Of a stretch of 64,000 nt of DNA, positions 53,790 through 63,919 are shown in pieces; the first letter of the stretch is position 1; each line of letters starts with the position of its first letter. A program made the translations under genes and the position numbers. The stretch is from Candidatus Brocadia sinica JPN1 (GTDB taxonomy: Bacteria; Planctomycetota; Brocadiia; Brocadiales; Brocadiaceae): NCBI RefSeq assembly GCF_000949635.1, contig NZ_BAFN01000001.1:1364001-1428000 (forward strand), in the 5' to 3' direction. Below the pieces are notes generated by a model that worked only from the letters and a program-made list of their open reading frames with translations, did no database searches and was not told where the DNA came from.

Positions 53790-53914
53790 AAATCGTTGCC
53801 AAACTTAATAAAGAAATGGAGTCGTTTGAAGGTGTAAGACTTTTACGTCAAGAGGCAGAAAACCGCATCGAGAATATTATTGCTGATATTTGGGGAAAAG
53901 AAATTTATCAGTAA
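53788..53914 (+). pseudogene. Recurrent gene-tail remnant, copy C
   Basis: Reads KIVAKLNKEMESFEGV, then LLRQEAENRIENIIADIW and a stop. It joins the 3' end of the PIN gene directly, at the same residue at which copy B begins. The following 53915-54203 is AT-rich and shows no gene. Confidence 0.55.
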
Positions 53915-54203
53915 AGGTGATAAAAAGGCCTTTTGGAGATTAAGACAATGATTATAATGATAAAGCTATTTGTTACAGATGATTGTAAACACCTTCATTT
54001 GTGTGTTGTTCAATGCTATAAAAAAGTTTAATGTCGCTAGTAAATACGCTTTTTATTGAATTCGTTTCTCTTGATATTAAGAATTTTTTTAATAATAGAG
54101 AATAGATACTAAATAAAATTCCAATTTATCTTGAAACTGTGTTTTAATAATTAGATGGCGATTGTATAAAATACTTCACTTTCAATATGGAAGGAAAATC
54201 ATT

Positions 54204-54476
54204 ATGCCTCTAGCACAAAAAACAAAAAAACATCCCTACATTGTTTCTCTGAAAACCCATTGTGGTGGAAGTCCTGTTATTGCGGGTACTAAGTTTCCTG
54301 TGCGGTCTGTTGTATTTTATATTCTCAGACAGGGTATGACACCAGAAGAGCTTGTAAAGGAGTTTTCGCATCTTACCCTTTCACAAGTCTATGACGCACT
54401 TTCCTATTATTGTGAAAATAAAGAAAAAATAGATAAAGAATTAGCCATTAAAGAATCTGATTTAAGGCAAAAATAG
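54204..54476 (+). CDS. DUF433-family antitoxin
   Basis: A 90-residue protein with the DUF433 pattern: CGGSPVIAGTKFPVRSVVFYILRQGMTPEELVKEF (about 20-54), then LTLSQVYDALSYY (about 57-69). DUF433 proteins have a winged-helix-like fold and act as antitoxins to DUF5615 PIN-like toxins, which is the gene that follows. ATG 54204 has GGAAGGAAAATC upstream and is preferred to an upstream TTG. Confidence 0.82.
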   Translation: MPLAQKTKKHPYIVSLKTHCGGSPVIAGTKFPVRSVVFYILRQGMTPEELVKEFSHLTLSQVYDALSYYCENKEKIDKELAIKESDLRQK

Positions 54477-54479
54477 CAT

Positions 54480-54638
54480 ATGTCTGACGTATCGTTATAC
54501 CTTGATGAGGACGTTAGAGTACTTTTAGCAGAAGTGTTACGCAATAGAGGTTATAATGCCTCGCATGTTCTTGAAGTTGGAAGAACTGGCAAAAGTGATC
54601 CGAATATTAATTTTCAAAGATATTCAGACCATCCTTGA
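54480..54638 (+). pseudogene. Truncated DUF5615 PIN-like toxin
   Basis: Starts MSDVSLYLDEDVRVLLAEVL (first acids of DUF5615/Mut7-C type) and reaches VLEVGRTGKSD by about residue 40, then leaves the family and stops after 52 codons. The later catalytic half is missing. Its 3' end runs into the DUF1016 remnant. The DUF433 antitoxin upstream is therefore an orphan. Confidence 0.7.
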
Positions 54639-55070
54639 AAAGGCCCGTTCAAAGTCTTTCAAGGCTGTTAATACGGCAAGGCTCTTCTTGAAGGGCTTTC
54701 CGAAAAACTCAGCTGAGAGTACGGGGAAGGCTTCAATATAACCAATCTCAAATATATGCGTCAATTTTATCTTGCCTTTCCAATTCGTCACACACCGCGT
54801 GGCGAATTGACCTGGACGCATTACAGACTGTTATTAAAGTTAGAAAAAGCAGAAGCACGAGAGTTTTATGTAAACGAGCCAATCGGAATACTTCTCTGTG
54901 CCCGAAAGAATGATACCGTAGTGAAATTCACGCTTCCTGAAGGGCAGAAACAGATATTTGTCTCTAAATACGTCCCCTACCTGCCCACCGAAGATGAGCT
55001 AAAGGCCGAGTTGCTCCGCGAGAAGGAGATTGTTGAGATGGAATTCAAGCTGAAAAAGGATATTTCATAA
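54600..55070 (+). pseudogene. Decayed DUF1016/YhcG-type PD-(D/E)XK nuclease gene
   Basis: Parts of a DUF1016 (YhcG-like) gene: KARSKSFKAVNTA, then in another frame LLEGLSEKLS (in-frame TGA) EYGEGFNITNLKYMRQFYLAF, then RGELTWTHYRLLLKLEKAEAREFYVN joined directly to NEPIGILLCARKNDTVV and LPTEDELKAELLREKEI. The whole middle of the gene (nuclease core) is deleted. A 104-residue open piece (54756-55070) remains but lacks the catalytic region. Such genes are common passengers of restriction islands. Confidence 0.75.
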
Positions 55071-55071
55071 A

Positions 55072-55163
55072 AAATAGAAGGCGTGCGCTTCCTGTGGCAA
55101 GAAGCGAAAAGGTGGATTGAGAGGATTATTGCAGAGGTGTCGGGAGAGGAAAATATCACATGA
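55072..55163 (+). pseudogene. Recurrent gene-tail remnant, copy D
   Basis: Reads KIEGVRFLWQEAKRWIERIIAEV to a stop overlapping the next ATG (ATGA), the same kind of junction as copy A with kwaA. It is fused to the end of the DUF1016 remnant. Confidence 0.5.
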
Positions 55164-55300
55164 AACTTTTCTCAATAGAAGGCATCATTGAACTTCTCCA
55201 GCAGCTTAATGAAAAGCAGGCGGATGAGCTTGAGGGCCAGCATCATGATTTTAAAGAGTGGAAAGGTCATGGCAGGAGCGCAAAATGGTACAAAGTTTAA
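55160..55300 (+). pseudogene. Remnant of an AlbA_2/Schlafen-type DNA-binding gene
   Basis: A 46-codon reading frame with IEGIIELLQQLNEKQADELEG and HHDFKEW, resembling the start of AlbA_2-domain proteins (the D-x-x-F-K motif). It ends in a stop and no continuation was found. Weak identification. Confidence 0.35.
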
Positions 55301-55768
55301 CAAGATGAATTGCGTCATATTTGCGCCTGGTGCAAATATATTGCTAATGGAAAGTTATTACTTAACAAATTCTTACTAAAAAATTTAGTTTTCTACTGTT
55401 TAAGACACAATATATGAGGTATGATAGTTTTTTTACAATAACTATGCAGGTTGGTGTCGTATTGCAAAACCCTGCAATTCCATAGATATTTGCCGTTTAT
55501 TATCCTGTTGAAGATAAGCATGGGCTGGAATGATTATGAACAAACTTTATCAACATTATGAAACTTCTTTTGAGTGATGTAGCTCTTTTTGCTAAAATAA
55601 TCTATGTCAATTATCGAGGTATATATACAAAGGGCTTTTAAACTCATTTCAGGGACGGTATCTAAAAAAGATTGGCATGGAGTGAAATGGAATTTTCTTT
55701 GCCAGAGTGAGAAAATGAGATATATCCCTAAATATTTAAAAAGTGTGCTTTCTATCTAAGGAGTTTTT
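55301..55768 (+). other. AT-rich gap before ftsH
   Basis: No gene was found in about 470 bases. A GG-N10-GC pair (55689-55702, ending TTTGCC) about 70 bases before ftsH recalls a sigma54 -24/-12 element, but the -24 half lacks the usual CAC. The island appears to end here. Confidence 0.4.
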
Positions 55769-57640
55769 ATGTTCAAGGATTTCAAAAAAATACCGTTTAA
55801 AATGCCAAAGAAGTTTTCCATCTGGCATATTATTATCACCTTTGGATTCTTTATCCTGCTGCAGATGTATTTGATGAATCCCGGAGTAAGGGATATCACG
55901 TACAGCGATTTTAAAAAGTTGATCAAAGAGGGAAATGTCCTGGAATGCCGTATTACCCATACGATGATTCGTGGCAAACTGAAAGAGATTGAACGTGGCA
56001 CCACAAAAAATGCCATCTTCATTACAGCCCGCGTGGAAGACCCGGAGCTGGTAAAAGACCTGGAATCCATGGGTGTGAGGTATGCGGGGCATTATGAGAG
56101 TCCATGGTTCAGGACGTTCTTTTTCTCCTGGGTGATGCCACTATTAATCTTATTTGTGATCTGGCGCTTTGTTTTTAAACGGTTCGGTCCCGCCAGCAGT
56201 ATCATGACCTTTGGCAAAAGTAAAGGGCGCCTCTATGCGCAGGAAGACCTGAATGTTACCTTTGACGACGTAGCGGGAATCGACGAGGCCAAGGAAGAGC
56301 TACAAGAGATTATTGAATTTTTGAAGACACCTGAAAAATTTCGCTCCCTGGGGGGGAAAATACCGAAGGGCGTTTTGCTCGTGGGCGCCCCCGGAACAGG
56401 GAAAACCCTCCTGGCGAAGGCTGTGGCTGGCGAGGCAGGAGTGCCCTTTTTTAATATGAGCGGTTCAGAATTTGTTGAGATGTTTGTCGGCGTAGGCGCT
56501 GCGCGGGTGAGGGATCTGTTTAATCAGGCGGATCAGAAAGCGCCATGTATTATCTTTATCGATGAACTTGATGCCCTTGGCAAGGCACGCGGCTCAAATC
56601 CTATGGGCGGACACGATGAGCGGGAACAGACATTAAACCAGTTGCTGGTGGAGATGGATGGATTTGATTCCAATAAAGGGGTAATTATCATGGGCGCCAC
56701 CAATCGTCCCGAGATGTTAGATACCGCTCTTTTACGGCCAGGAAGGTTTGACCGTCAGGTGGTCGTTGACCGGCCCGATCTTCATGGTCGTGAAGCAATA
56801 CTGAAAGTGCACGTAAAGGATGTAAAATTGGAAAAGGAGATTAATTTGCATTCCATTGCCGCCATGACACCGGGGTTTGTCGGCGCAGACCTTGCCAATC
56901 TCGTGAACGAAGCAGCCCTGCTTGCAGCGCGAAGAAATAAAAAGGCAGTGGGTATGCCGGAATTTGAAGAGGCGATTGACCGCCTTATGGCAGGCCTCGA
57001 GAAGAAGAAGCGCCTGATGAATAAGAAGGAAAAGGAGATCGTTGCCCATCACGAATCAGGCCACGCGCTGGTTGCGTGCTCGGTGCCGCATGCAGATCCC
57101 GTTCGCAAGATATCAATGATCCCCCGTGGCATCGGGGCGCTGGGATATACCTTGCAAAAACCGACCGAAGACCGATATCTTATGACCAGGACGGAACTTC
57201 TGGACCGGATAGCAATATTACTTGGAGGGAGGGTTGCAGAGGAAATTACTTTTAACGAAATATCGACAGGCGCACAGAACGATTTAGAAAAGGCCACAGA
57301 GATTGCCAAGTTGATGGTCAAGGAATACGGTATGAGCGATAAGATGGGTTTGGTGACCTTCGAGCAAGGCGACAGGCCGCTCTTTTTGGGCGGAGGATTT
57401 GCCGCCAGTAAGGAATATAGCGAGGAGACGGCACGGGAAATAGATTTGGAGATTAAGAAGATCATGGACGAATCGTTCCATCGTGTAAAAGCATTATTGA
57501 CTGAAAAAAAGGAAATTTTACGGGGTATGGCAAAGACGCTTATGGAACAAGAGGTGATTGAGGGAGAAGAGCTGAAAAAACTCCTGGAGGAACTTCACAA
57601 GGCCAATGGAAAAAATGCGCCTGCTACACAGTCATCTTGA
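55769..57640 (+). CDS. ftsH: ATP-dependent zinc metalloprotease FtsH
   Basis: Membrane-anchored AAA+ protease of 623 residues. Transmembrane segments lie at about 18-36 and 115-135 around a small periplasmic domain. AAA module: Walker A GAPGTGKT (206-213), Walker [10 protein letters not shown] (about 261-269), [22 protein letters not shown] (about 311-329). Zinc protease: HESGH (428-432) with the third ligand Asp in the [12 protein letters not shown] region (about 500). It degrades membrane and regulatory proteins. AAGGAG lies seven bases before the ATG. It heads a row of stress genes (GGDEF cyclase, Lon, UspA). Confidence 0.97.
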   Translation: MFKDFKKIPFKMPKKFSIWHIIITFGFFILLQMYLMNPGVRDITYSDFKKLIKEGNVLECRITHTMIRGKLKEIERGTTKNAIFITARVEDPELVKDLESMGVRYAGHYESPWFRTFFFSWVMPLLILFVIWRFVFKRFGPASSIMTFGKSKGRLYAQEDLNVTFDDVAGIDEAKEELQEIIEFLKTPEKFRSLGGKIPKGVLLVGAPGTGKTLLAKAVAGEAGVPFFNMSGSEFVEMFVGVGAARVRDLFNQADQKAPCIIFIDELDALGKARGSNPMGGHDEREQTLNQLLVEMDGFDSNKGVIIMGATNRPEMLDTALLRPGRFDRQVVVDRPDLHGREAILKVHVKDVKLEKEINLHSIAAMTPGFVGADLANLVNEAALLAARRNKKAVGMPEFEEAIDRLMAGLEKKKRLMNKKEKEIVAHHESGHALVACSVPHADPVRKISMIPRGIGALGYTLQKPTEDRYLMTRTELLDRIAILLGGRVAEEITFNEISTGAQNDLEKATEIAKLMVKEYGMSDKMGLVTFEQGDRPLFLGGGFAASKEYSEETAREIDLEIKKIMDESFHRVKALLTEKKEILRGMAKTLMEQEVIEGEELKKLLEELHKANGKNAPATQSS

Positions 57641-57692
57641 GTCTTTTTTGGAATAGCAACTGGATTTTATGATATTCTCGGGGAAATAAAGA

Positions 57693-58835
57693 ATGGCGTT
57701 GAAGACATTTATCAGCAAATATAAGTATTGCGCTATTGGGATTTTGATTGCCATGAATTGCTCCGCGGTAACTGTTTTTAAACTGAACGGCCTCGCTTTC
57801 GGCCTGGTAGTTCTGGCCTTTTGCTGTACCCTGCAGTTTCTGATTAATGACGAAGAACCCGACAAATCGACCGAAAAGGAATTGGATGCCATTTCCGAAA
57901 GATTATTCCACAGGGTCATGAATATCGTTCCGGAGATTGTTTACGTCTCCATGTTTGACGGTTCTGTAAAATATATCAGCGATGGGATAGAAAAGCTGAT
58001 AGGATACAAACCGGATGAAATTTACAAAACACGAAATTTGTTACTCCATCTGGTGCATCCCGATGATAAAGAAAAGGTGTCGAAACAGATACAAAACCTG
58101 CAAAATGGAAGTGAGGCAACGATAGAATATCGGTTATTAAAAAAAGACAGGACATATGTTTGGGTCTCCGATTATCTGAATACCATCAAAAATGAATGGG
58201 GCAATGTAACCCACTACAACGGCATTCTGGTTAATTTTGATGAGAGGAAAATAACCGATAAGAATTTGCAAAGCCTGAACGCCAGGATACACCAATTAAA
58301 TGACATGGTCAATCATCATGCGGTGCGAGATAGCCTAACGAATATCTACAACAGGCGATATTCACTCGTAATCCTGCAGAATGAATTTAACCGGGCACGC
58401 GCACAAAATAAGGCATTGTCCTGTCTGCTGATGGATATCGACCATCTTGAACCGATCAACAATCGATATGGATATTTCATTGGAGATCGTATTATTACAG
58501 AAGTCTCAAAATGTCTCCAAAAACATATCAGATCATCTGATGTGGTCTCCCGGTTTGGGGAAGACGAGTTCCTGATTATATTGCCGGAAATTGATAGTGG
58601 AGAATTGGACAGGATATCAGGTCTCTTGGTAAATGCAGTAGAAAATTGTCTCGTAAAAGACGAGGAAAAGAATCTGAATATTGATTTTAGGGTAACGGTA
58701 GGGACAAGTTCTGTCACTACGCTGACAAAAAACATCACCGATTTAATTGAACAGGCAGGCAAGGCGCTCTATGCTGCCAAGGTGTCGAAGAAGGCGCGTT
58801 CGAAAGGGCGGCCGGTCGCTGAACTGAAAAGATGA
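57693..58835 (+). CDS. PAS-GGDEF diguanylate cyclase
   Basis: A 380-residue protein that should make c-di-GMP. Two membrane segments (about 10-27, 32-50), a PAS domain (about 68-185, with MFDGSVKYISDGIEKLIGYKPDE), a short coiled coil, and a GGDEF domain (about 210-375). The active-site loop is GEDEF (about 288-292; a functional variant of GGDEF). An I-site R-x-x-D (RSSD) lies five residues before it, so product inhibition is probably retained. The stop overlaps lon by ATGA, tying it to the protease genes. A predicted c-di-GMP riboswitch lies in the same window. Confidence 0.92.
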   Translation: MALKTFISKYKYCAIGILIAMNCSAVTVFKLNGLAFGLVVLAFCCTLQFLINDEEPDKSTEKELDAISERLFHRVMNIVPEIVYVSMFDGSVKYISDGIEKLIGYKPDEIYKTRNLLLHLVHPDDKEKVSKQIQNLQNGSEATIEYRLLKKDRTYVWVSDYLNTIKNEWGNVTHYNGILVNFDERKITDKNLQSLNARIHQLNDMVNHHAVRDSLTNIYNRRYSLVILQNEFNRARAQNKALSCLLMDIDHLEPINNRYGYFIGDRIITEVSKCLQKHIRSSDVVSRFGEDEFLIILPEIDSGELDRISGLLVNAVENCLVKDEEKNLNIDFRVTVGTSSVTTLTKNITDLIEQAGKALYAAKVSKKARSKGRPVAELKR

Positions 58836-61183
58836 GAAAGACAAAAGTTTCTTTTCACAAACGGGGCGATGGAACTCTGCCGGAAATCATTACCATTATC
58901 CCGCTGAAGGACGATGTGGTTTTCCCGCACCTGATTCTTCCGTTAGACCTGACCGGAGAAGGGTTGGTAAAGGCTATAAACGACGCCACCATCAAGAACG
59001 AATTTATTGGCGTTGTAGCATTAAAGTACGGTGTCGATTCGCCAAAACCCAATGACTTTTACGAAGTTGGAACCGCCGTTAAGGTCGTTCAGGTATTAGA
59101 AGCTACTTCAGACAATGTAAAAGTCCTTATAGAAGGCGTGATGCGAATCAAGGTCATGGATTATGTGCAAACAGAGCCGTATTATAAAGCTCGGGTGGAA
59201 GAAATTCGTGAATTTACGGAAAAATCTGAAACGATCGATGTACTTGTGCAGAGTGTTATCACACTCTTTAAGCTGAGCGCCATGCTGGGAAAGACCTTGC
59301 CTAAAGACCTGATTTCTATGATCGATACAGTCAATAATCCATCAATACTGGCAGATCTGGCAGCCATTTATCTGGAATTGCCTGTGAATGAAAAGCAGAA
59401 ATTACTGGAGATGATTGATCCCCAGAAGCGATTGAGGGTCGTATTCCACTACCTGAACAAAGAAGTCCAGTTGAAAGAAGTTCGGGGGAAGATTGATGAA
59501 GAAGTCGCCAAAGAAATGTCAAAGACCCAGCGGGAATACTTCCTGAGAGAACAGTTAAGAGCTATTCAGAAGGAATTGGGACAGGAAGACTCCCATATGG
59601 AAGAACTCAATAAACTGGAAGATAAGATTAAAGAGGCAAAGATGCCCAGGGAGGTAGAAGATGTGGCTATGAAAGAACTAGAAAGATTAAGGGACATTAA
59701 TCCCGCATCGGCAGAGTATCCGGTTTCCCGGACATATCTGGATTATCTCATTAACATTCCCTGGAACAAAAAGACGATCGATAACCTGGAGATCAATCAA
59801 GCAGAGCGGATTTTGAATGAAGACCATTACGGTCTGGAGAAGGTTAAAGCGCGTATCCTTGAATTCTTGGCTGTACACAAATTAAAGGAAAAGTTGAAAG
59901 GTCCTATACTCTGCTTCTGTGGCCCTCCGGGAACGGGGAAAACATCATTAGGAAAATCGATTGCACGTTCTCTGGGCAGAAAGTTTATTCGCATCTCTTT
60001 GGGGGGCATTCGCGATGAAGCCGAGATCCGGGGGCACAGACGTACCTACGTGGGCGCATTGCCCGGACGCATTATGCAAGAAATCTGCCGTGCGGGATCT
60101 AGTAATCCTGTATTCATGCTGGATGAGATTGATAAAATCGGTGCAGATTTTCGGGGAGATCCTGCTTCCGCCCTATTGGAAGTCTTAGACCCTGAACAAA
60201 ACGTTAGTTTTGTGGATCATTATCTCGATGTTTCTTTTGACCTTTCCCATGTGTTATTCATCACAACGGCAAATATCCTTGATACCGTTCATACTGCACT
60301 GAGGGATCGGATGGAGGTCATATATCTCCCCGGATACAGTGAAGATGAGAAATTGAAAATAGCACACCAATTCCTGATCCCAAAGCAAATCAAAGAAAAT
60401 GGATTAGAAAACCATCCTGTCATATTCCAGGATCAATCCATTTATAAGATCATTCGGGAATATACCCGGGAGGCAGGGTTGAGAAACCTCGAACGTGAGA
60501 TTGGGTCGATCTGTAGAAAGATTGCCAAGGAGATAGTTGCCGGCAAACAGGTCACAAAAGAAATAGCGCCGGAGATAGTAGAAAAATTTCTTGGCCCAAG
60601 AAAATACTTCTATCAGGTCGCCGATGAAGAAGACAGGGTGGGAGTAGTTACGGGTCTTGCCTGGACAGAGACAGGCGGAGATATAATCTTTGTAGAGGCA
60701 TCCCGTATGAAGGGAGAGAAAGAGCTGACTCTTACGGGACAATTGGGCGACGTCATGCAGGAATCGGCCATTGCCGCACTCAGTTATGTCCGCAGTAATG
60801 CAAAGCGACTGGCTATTGACGAGAATTTCTATGATACTTCAGAAATTCATATCCACGTCCCTTCCGGCGCTATACCGAAAGACGGGCCTTCTGCGGGCAT
60901 TACCATGTGTATGGCGCTGATTTCGCTCCTGACAGGCAGACACGCCAGGAGAGAAGTGGCGCTTACCGGTGAGGTCACATTGACGGGAAATGTGTTGCCG
61001 ATTGGAGGGGTGAAGGAAAAGGTGCTTGCGGCCATAAGGGCCGGGGTAAAGACGATAGTACTACCCTTAAAAAACAAAGACGACTACGAAGAAATTGATA
61101 AGGAAATCCGTGACAAAATCCGGTGTGTTTATATCCAAAAGATCGATGATGCCATAGATACGGTACTAATTCAAAGGCAATAG
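58832..61183 (+). CDS. lon: ATP-dependent Lon protease
   Basis: Cytoplasmic AAA+ serine protease of 783 residues, the normal LonA length. LON substrate-binding N-domain (about 14-210, IPLKDDVVFPHLILPLDL), AAA core with Walker A GPPGTGKTSLGKS (about 363-375) and Walker B PVFMLDEIDKI, and a C-terminal protease domain with the catalytic Ser in PKDGPSAGI (about 685) and Lys in the LPIGGVKEKVLAA region (about 728). It is translationally coupled to the diguanylate cyclase gene by an ATGA overlap, an unusual pairing. Confidence 0.97.
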   Translation: MRKTKVSFHKRGDGTLPEIITIIPLKDDVVFPHLILPLDLTGEGLVKAINDATIKNEFIGVVALKYGVDSPKPNDFYEVGTAVKVVQVLEATSDNVKVLIEGVMRIKVMDYVQTEPYYKARVEEIREFTEKSETIDVLVQSVITLFKLSAMLGKTLPKDLISMIDTVNNPSILADLAAIYLELPVNEKQKLLEMIDPQKRLRVVFHYLNKEVQLKEVRGKIDEEVAKEMSKTQREYFLREQLRAIQKELGQEDSHMEELNKLEDKIKEAKMPREVEDVAMKELERLRDINPASAEYPVSRTYLDYLINIPWNKKTIDNLEINQAERILNEDHYGLEKVKARILEFLAVHKLKEKLKGPILCFCGPPGTGKTSLGKSIARSLGRKFIRISLGGIRDEAEIRGHRRTYVGALPGRIMQEICRAGSSNPVFMLDEIDKIGADFRGDPASALLEVLDPEQNVSFVDHYLDVSFDLSHVLFITTANILDTVHTALRDRMEVIYLPGYSEDEKLKIAHQFLIPKQIKENGLENHPVIFQDQSIYKIIREYTREAGLRNLEREIGSICRKIAKEIVAGKQVTKEIAPEIVEKFLGPRKYFYQVADEEDRVGVVTGLAWTETGGDIIFVEASRMKGEKELTLTGQLGDVMQESAIAALSYVRSNAKRLAIDENFYDTSEIHIHVPSGAIPKDGPSAGITMCMALISLLTGRHARREVALTGEVTLTGNVLPIGGVKEKVLAAIRAGVKTIVLPLKNKDDYEEIDKEIRDKIRCVYIQKIDDAIDTVLIQRQ

Positions 61184-61203
61184 AGAGAAGGAGGGAGAAA
61201 TCC

Positions 61204-61665
61204 GTGATCAACATAAAAAATATACTCTGCCCAATTGACTACTCGGTATATTCTGAAATGGCTTTAAAATATGCAATCGAATTTGCCGAAAAATACCTGG
61301 CAAAGCTCTACCTGATACACGTCCTAGATATTCGTATTTATGACATTAATGATCCGGATCTCTATAACGTTACTATAGTAGACGCAGAAATGATAAATAA
61401 GTTGCGGGAAAGGTTGCTCAAGTGTGTGAATGAAGATACGAAAGGCAGGATATCGGTTGAGGCTGTTATTATCCAGGGGATCCCTTTTGCCGAGATCATC
61501 AAGGCATCAAAAGAGTATAAGATTGACTTGATTGTGATCGGCACGCACGGTAGGACAGGTCTCTCCCATGCCATTATGGGCAGTGTGGCAGAAAAAGTAG
61601 TCCGCAAGGCCCCCTGTCCGGTGCTTACGATAAGACATCCTGAGCATGATTTTATCATGCCGTAG
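61204..61665 (+). CDS. Universal stress protein (UspA family)
   Basis: A 153-residue single-domain Usp. N-terminal ILCPIDYSVYSEMALKYAIEFA and the C-terminal nucleotide motif GTHGRTGLSHAIMGSVAEKVV (about 114-134; the G-x2-G-x9-G-S pattern of ATP-binding Usps) are clear, ending PCPVLTIRH. GGAGGGAGAAA lies just upstream of the ATG. It lies 20 bp behind lon, probably in the same transcript. Confidence 0.93.
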   Translation: MINIKNILCPIDYSVYSEMALKYAIEFAEKYLAKLYLIHVLDIRIYDINDPDLYNVTIVDAEMINKLRERLLKCVNEDTKGRISVEAVIIQGIPFAEIIKASKEYKIDLIVIGTHGRTGLSHAIMGSVAEKVVRKAPCPVLTIRHPEHDFIMP

Positions 61666-61717
61666 TGTGTAGGTTTTTAAAAGAAAGCGGAAAATGAGCT
61701 TATAACTTGAGCACTTT

Positions 61718-62134
61718 ATGACTAAATATATACTTATAGACCACACCGCGGATATCGGGATCGACGTGTTCGGGGCCACATTACAGGAAATATTCGCAAA
61801 TGCGGCGTTTGCATTATTTGATATCATTACGGACTTATCGAAAGTGGAAGGGACGATCGAATATACAATAAGCATTTCCGGGATAGATAAAGAACAACTC
61901 CTCGTCAATTGGTTAAGTGAATTATTGTACCTGCATGAAGTAAAAAATCTCCTATTCAAGGATTTTTATGTTGCAGACGTTCAGGACACTCAATTAAACG
62001 CATCAGCGCGGGGTGAGATATTTGCCGAAGATAAACATGTGATTAAAACGGAGATCAAGGCCGTTACCTATCATTGCTTATCGATCGTCCAGGAAGATCA
62101 CCAATGGAAGGCTCGGATTATATTTGATATATAG
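61718..62134 (+). CDS. Archease (RtcB activator)
   Basis: A 138-residue archease. Family blocks are YILIDHTADIGIDVFGATLQEIFANAAFALFDI (about 4-36, with the metal-binding Asp/His), LLVNWLSELLYLHE (about 67-80) and EIKAVTYHCL (about 110-119), then a C-terminal Asp. It helps RtcB to become guanylylated. The next gene is rtcB, which supports the call. Confidence 0.93.
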   Translation: MTKYILIDHTADIGIDVFGATLQEIFANAAFALFDIITDLSKVEGTIEYTISISGIDKEQLLVNWLSELLYLHEVKNLLFKDFYVADVQDTQLNASARGEIFAEDKHVIKTEIKAVTYHCLSIVQEDHQWKARIIFDI

Positions 62135-62230
62135 GTAAGCAGTAGGGGCAAAACGTCTGTTCGCTCCTATATCGTTTATCCATTTAGCTGAATGCTAAAT
62201 GCTTATGTTTATGAAAAGGGGTTTTGTTTT

Positions 62231-63682
62231 ATGACAGATGACAAATATAAAATTCAGAAGATAGATGACTATCGCTGGCGAATTCCAAGGGAAGGCAAGA
62301 TGCGGGTAGATGGCATTGTGTACGCCGATGCGCACATGCTGGAAGATATTCAAAAAGACGAAAGTTTGCAACAGGTGATTAATGTCTCTTTTCTTCCGGG
62401 GATTATAAAACATTCGCTCGCAATGCCAGACATCCATTGGGGGTATGGTTTCCCTATCGGAGGCGTAGCGGCATTTGATATGGACGAGGGTGTGGTTTCC
62501 CCCGGCGGCGTGGGCTATGATATCAACTGCGGGGTAAGATTACTGAGAACCGGGTTGTATCGTGTTGAGCTTGTCAATAAGCTGGAATCTGTAGTGAATA
62601 CCCTATTTGCCAATATCCCATCTGGGGTAGGGTCCCATCGCAAAGATTTGAAACTTTCTCAACAGGAAGTAAAAAACGTGCTCAAGAACGGCGCGCGATG
62701 GGCGGTCTCGCTGGGTTACGGCACAAAAGAAGATTTAGAACATATCGAGGAAAAGGGATGCATTGCGGGGGCTAACCCTGAACTGGTTTCAGGGCGGGCC
62801 ATTGAACGTGGCCTGGCTCAATTGGGCACCCTTGGTTCCGGAAATCATTTTGTGGAGGTTGGCTACGTATCAGAGGTTTATCATGTGGAGATTGCACGTG
62901 TGCTGGGACTCGAAAAAGATGGCATTACCATCGTGGTGCACACGGGCTCAAGAGGATTGGGTTATCAGGTTTGTGACGACTTCCTTCGGGTCATGATAAA
63001 TGCAGCTCGAAAATATAGCATAGAACTTCCGGACCGGCAACTCTGCTGTGCCCCGATTAACTCTCAGGAAGGGCGGGAATATCTTGCCGCAATGGCCTGC
63101 GCGGCCAATTATGCATTTGCCAACCGGCAGATGATTACCCACTGGGTTCGTGAATCCTTTGAAAGGGCATTACACATTGGTCCAAAGGAGTCCAAAATTT
63201 CCCCGGTCTATGATGTGTGTCATAATATTGCCAAATTTGAAGATCATATCGTGGAAGGTGAGAAGAAGCGGTTGTGTGTGCATCGGAAAGGGGCAACACG
63301 TGCGTTTCCACCTAATCATCCCGATACCCCCGATGCATATAAAGCAGTGGGTCAACCCGTTTTGATACCGGGGGATATGGGTCGTTGTTCCTATGTGCTT
63401 GTGGGCACTGAGAAGGCATATGCTGATACCTTTGGGAGTACCTGTCACGGGGCAGGAAGGGTGATGAGCAGAGGTCAAGCGACGAGGACGGCCAAAGGCC
63501 GAAGCATTGCCCAGGAGCTGAAGGAAAAAGGCATCCTTGTCCGTGCCGACAGCCGTGCCACGCTGGACGAAGAGATCCCAGAGGCATACAAGAATGTAAC
63601 TGAAGTTGTGGATGTCGTCGAACACGCCGGTATCAGTAAAAAAATTGTCCAGTTAAAGCCGTTGTGTGTTGTTAAAGGGTAG
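62231..63682 (+). CDS. rtcB: RNA-splicing ligase RtcB
   Basis: GTP/Mn2+-dependent ligase of 483 residues that joins 2',3'-cyclic phosphate and 5'-OH RNA ends. Signatures: GGVGYDINCGVRLLRTGL (about 94-111, metal-binding Asp and Cys), GSGNHFVEV (about 199-207), VVHTGSRGLGYQV (about 235-247), and the guanylated histidine in VHRKGATRAFPP (about 353-364). The first ATG (62192) would add 13 residues; ATG 62231 has AAAAGGGG nine bases upstream and starts like the family (KYKIQKIDDYRWRIP). With archease it forms an RNA-repair pair. Confidence 0.96.
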   Translation: MTDDKYKIQKIDDYRWRIPREGKMRVDGIVYADAHMLEDIQKDESLQQVINVSFLPGIIKHSLAMPDIHWGYGFPIGGVAAFDMDEGVVSPGGVGYDINCGVRLLRTGLYRVELVNKLESVVNTLFANIPSGVGSHRKDLKLSQQEVKNVLKNGARWAVSLGYGTKEDLEHIEEKGCIAGANPELVSGRAIERGLAQLGTLGSGNHFVEVGYVSEVYHVEIARVLGLEKDGITIVVHTGSRGLGYQVCDDFLRVMINAARKYSIELPDRQLCCAPINSQEGREYLAAMACAANYAFANRQMITHWVRESFERALHIGPKESKISPVYDVCHNIAKFEDHIVEGEKKRLCVHRKGATRAFPPNHPDTPDAYKAVGQPVLIPGDMGRCSYVLVGTEKAYADTFGSTCHGAGRVMSRGQATRTAKGRSIAQELKEKGILVRADSRATLDEEIPEAYKNVTEVVDVVEHAGISKKIVQLKPLCVVKG

Positions 63683-63919
63683 CTTGGTAGTCCTGAAGTG
63701 CATTTTGGCAAACCATACAGAGTTGGTGCAAGAAAACTGTACGCATTGGACTTAATTAGAAAAAAAGAGATATATGCGACTGAAAAGATTTGAAGACAAC
63801 TTTTTGTGTTGTCGAGCCCTACAGGTATCGCATCCGTCATATTGACAAATAATGTTTTAGAACGGTACACTTTGGATACTTCACAAAACATTGAGATATA
63901 TGCAGCACAAAGGTTTCAG

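Noticed and set aside
55689-55702. Sigma54-like GG-N10-GC upstream of ftsH
   Set aside because: The -12 half fits but the -24 half lacks CAC; one weak site in AT-rich DNA is not enough to call it.
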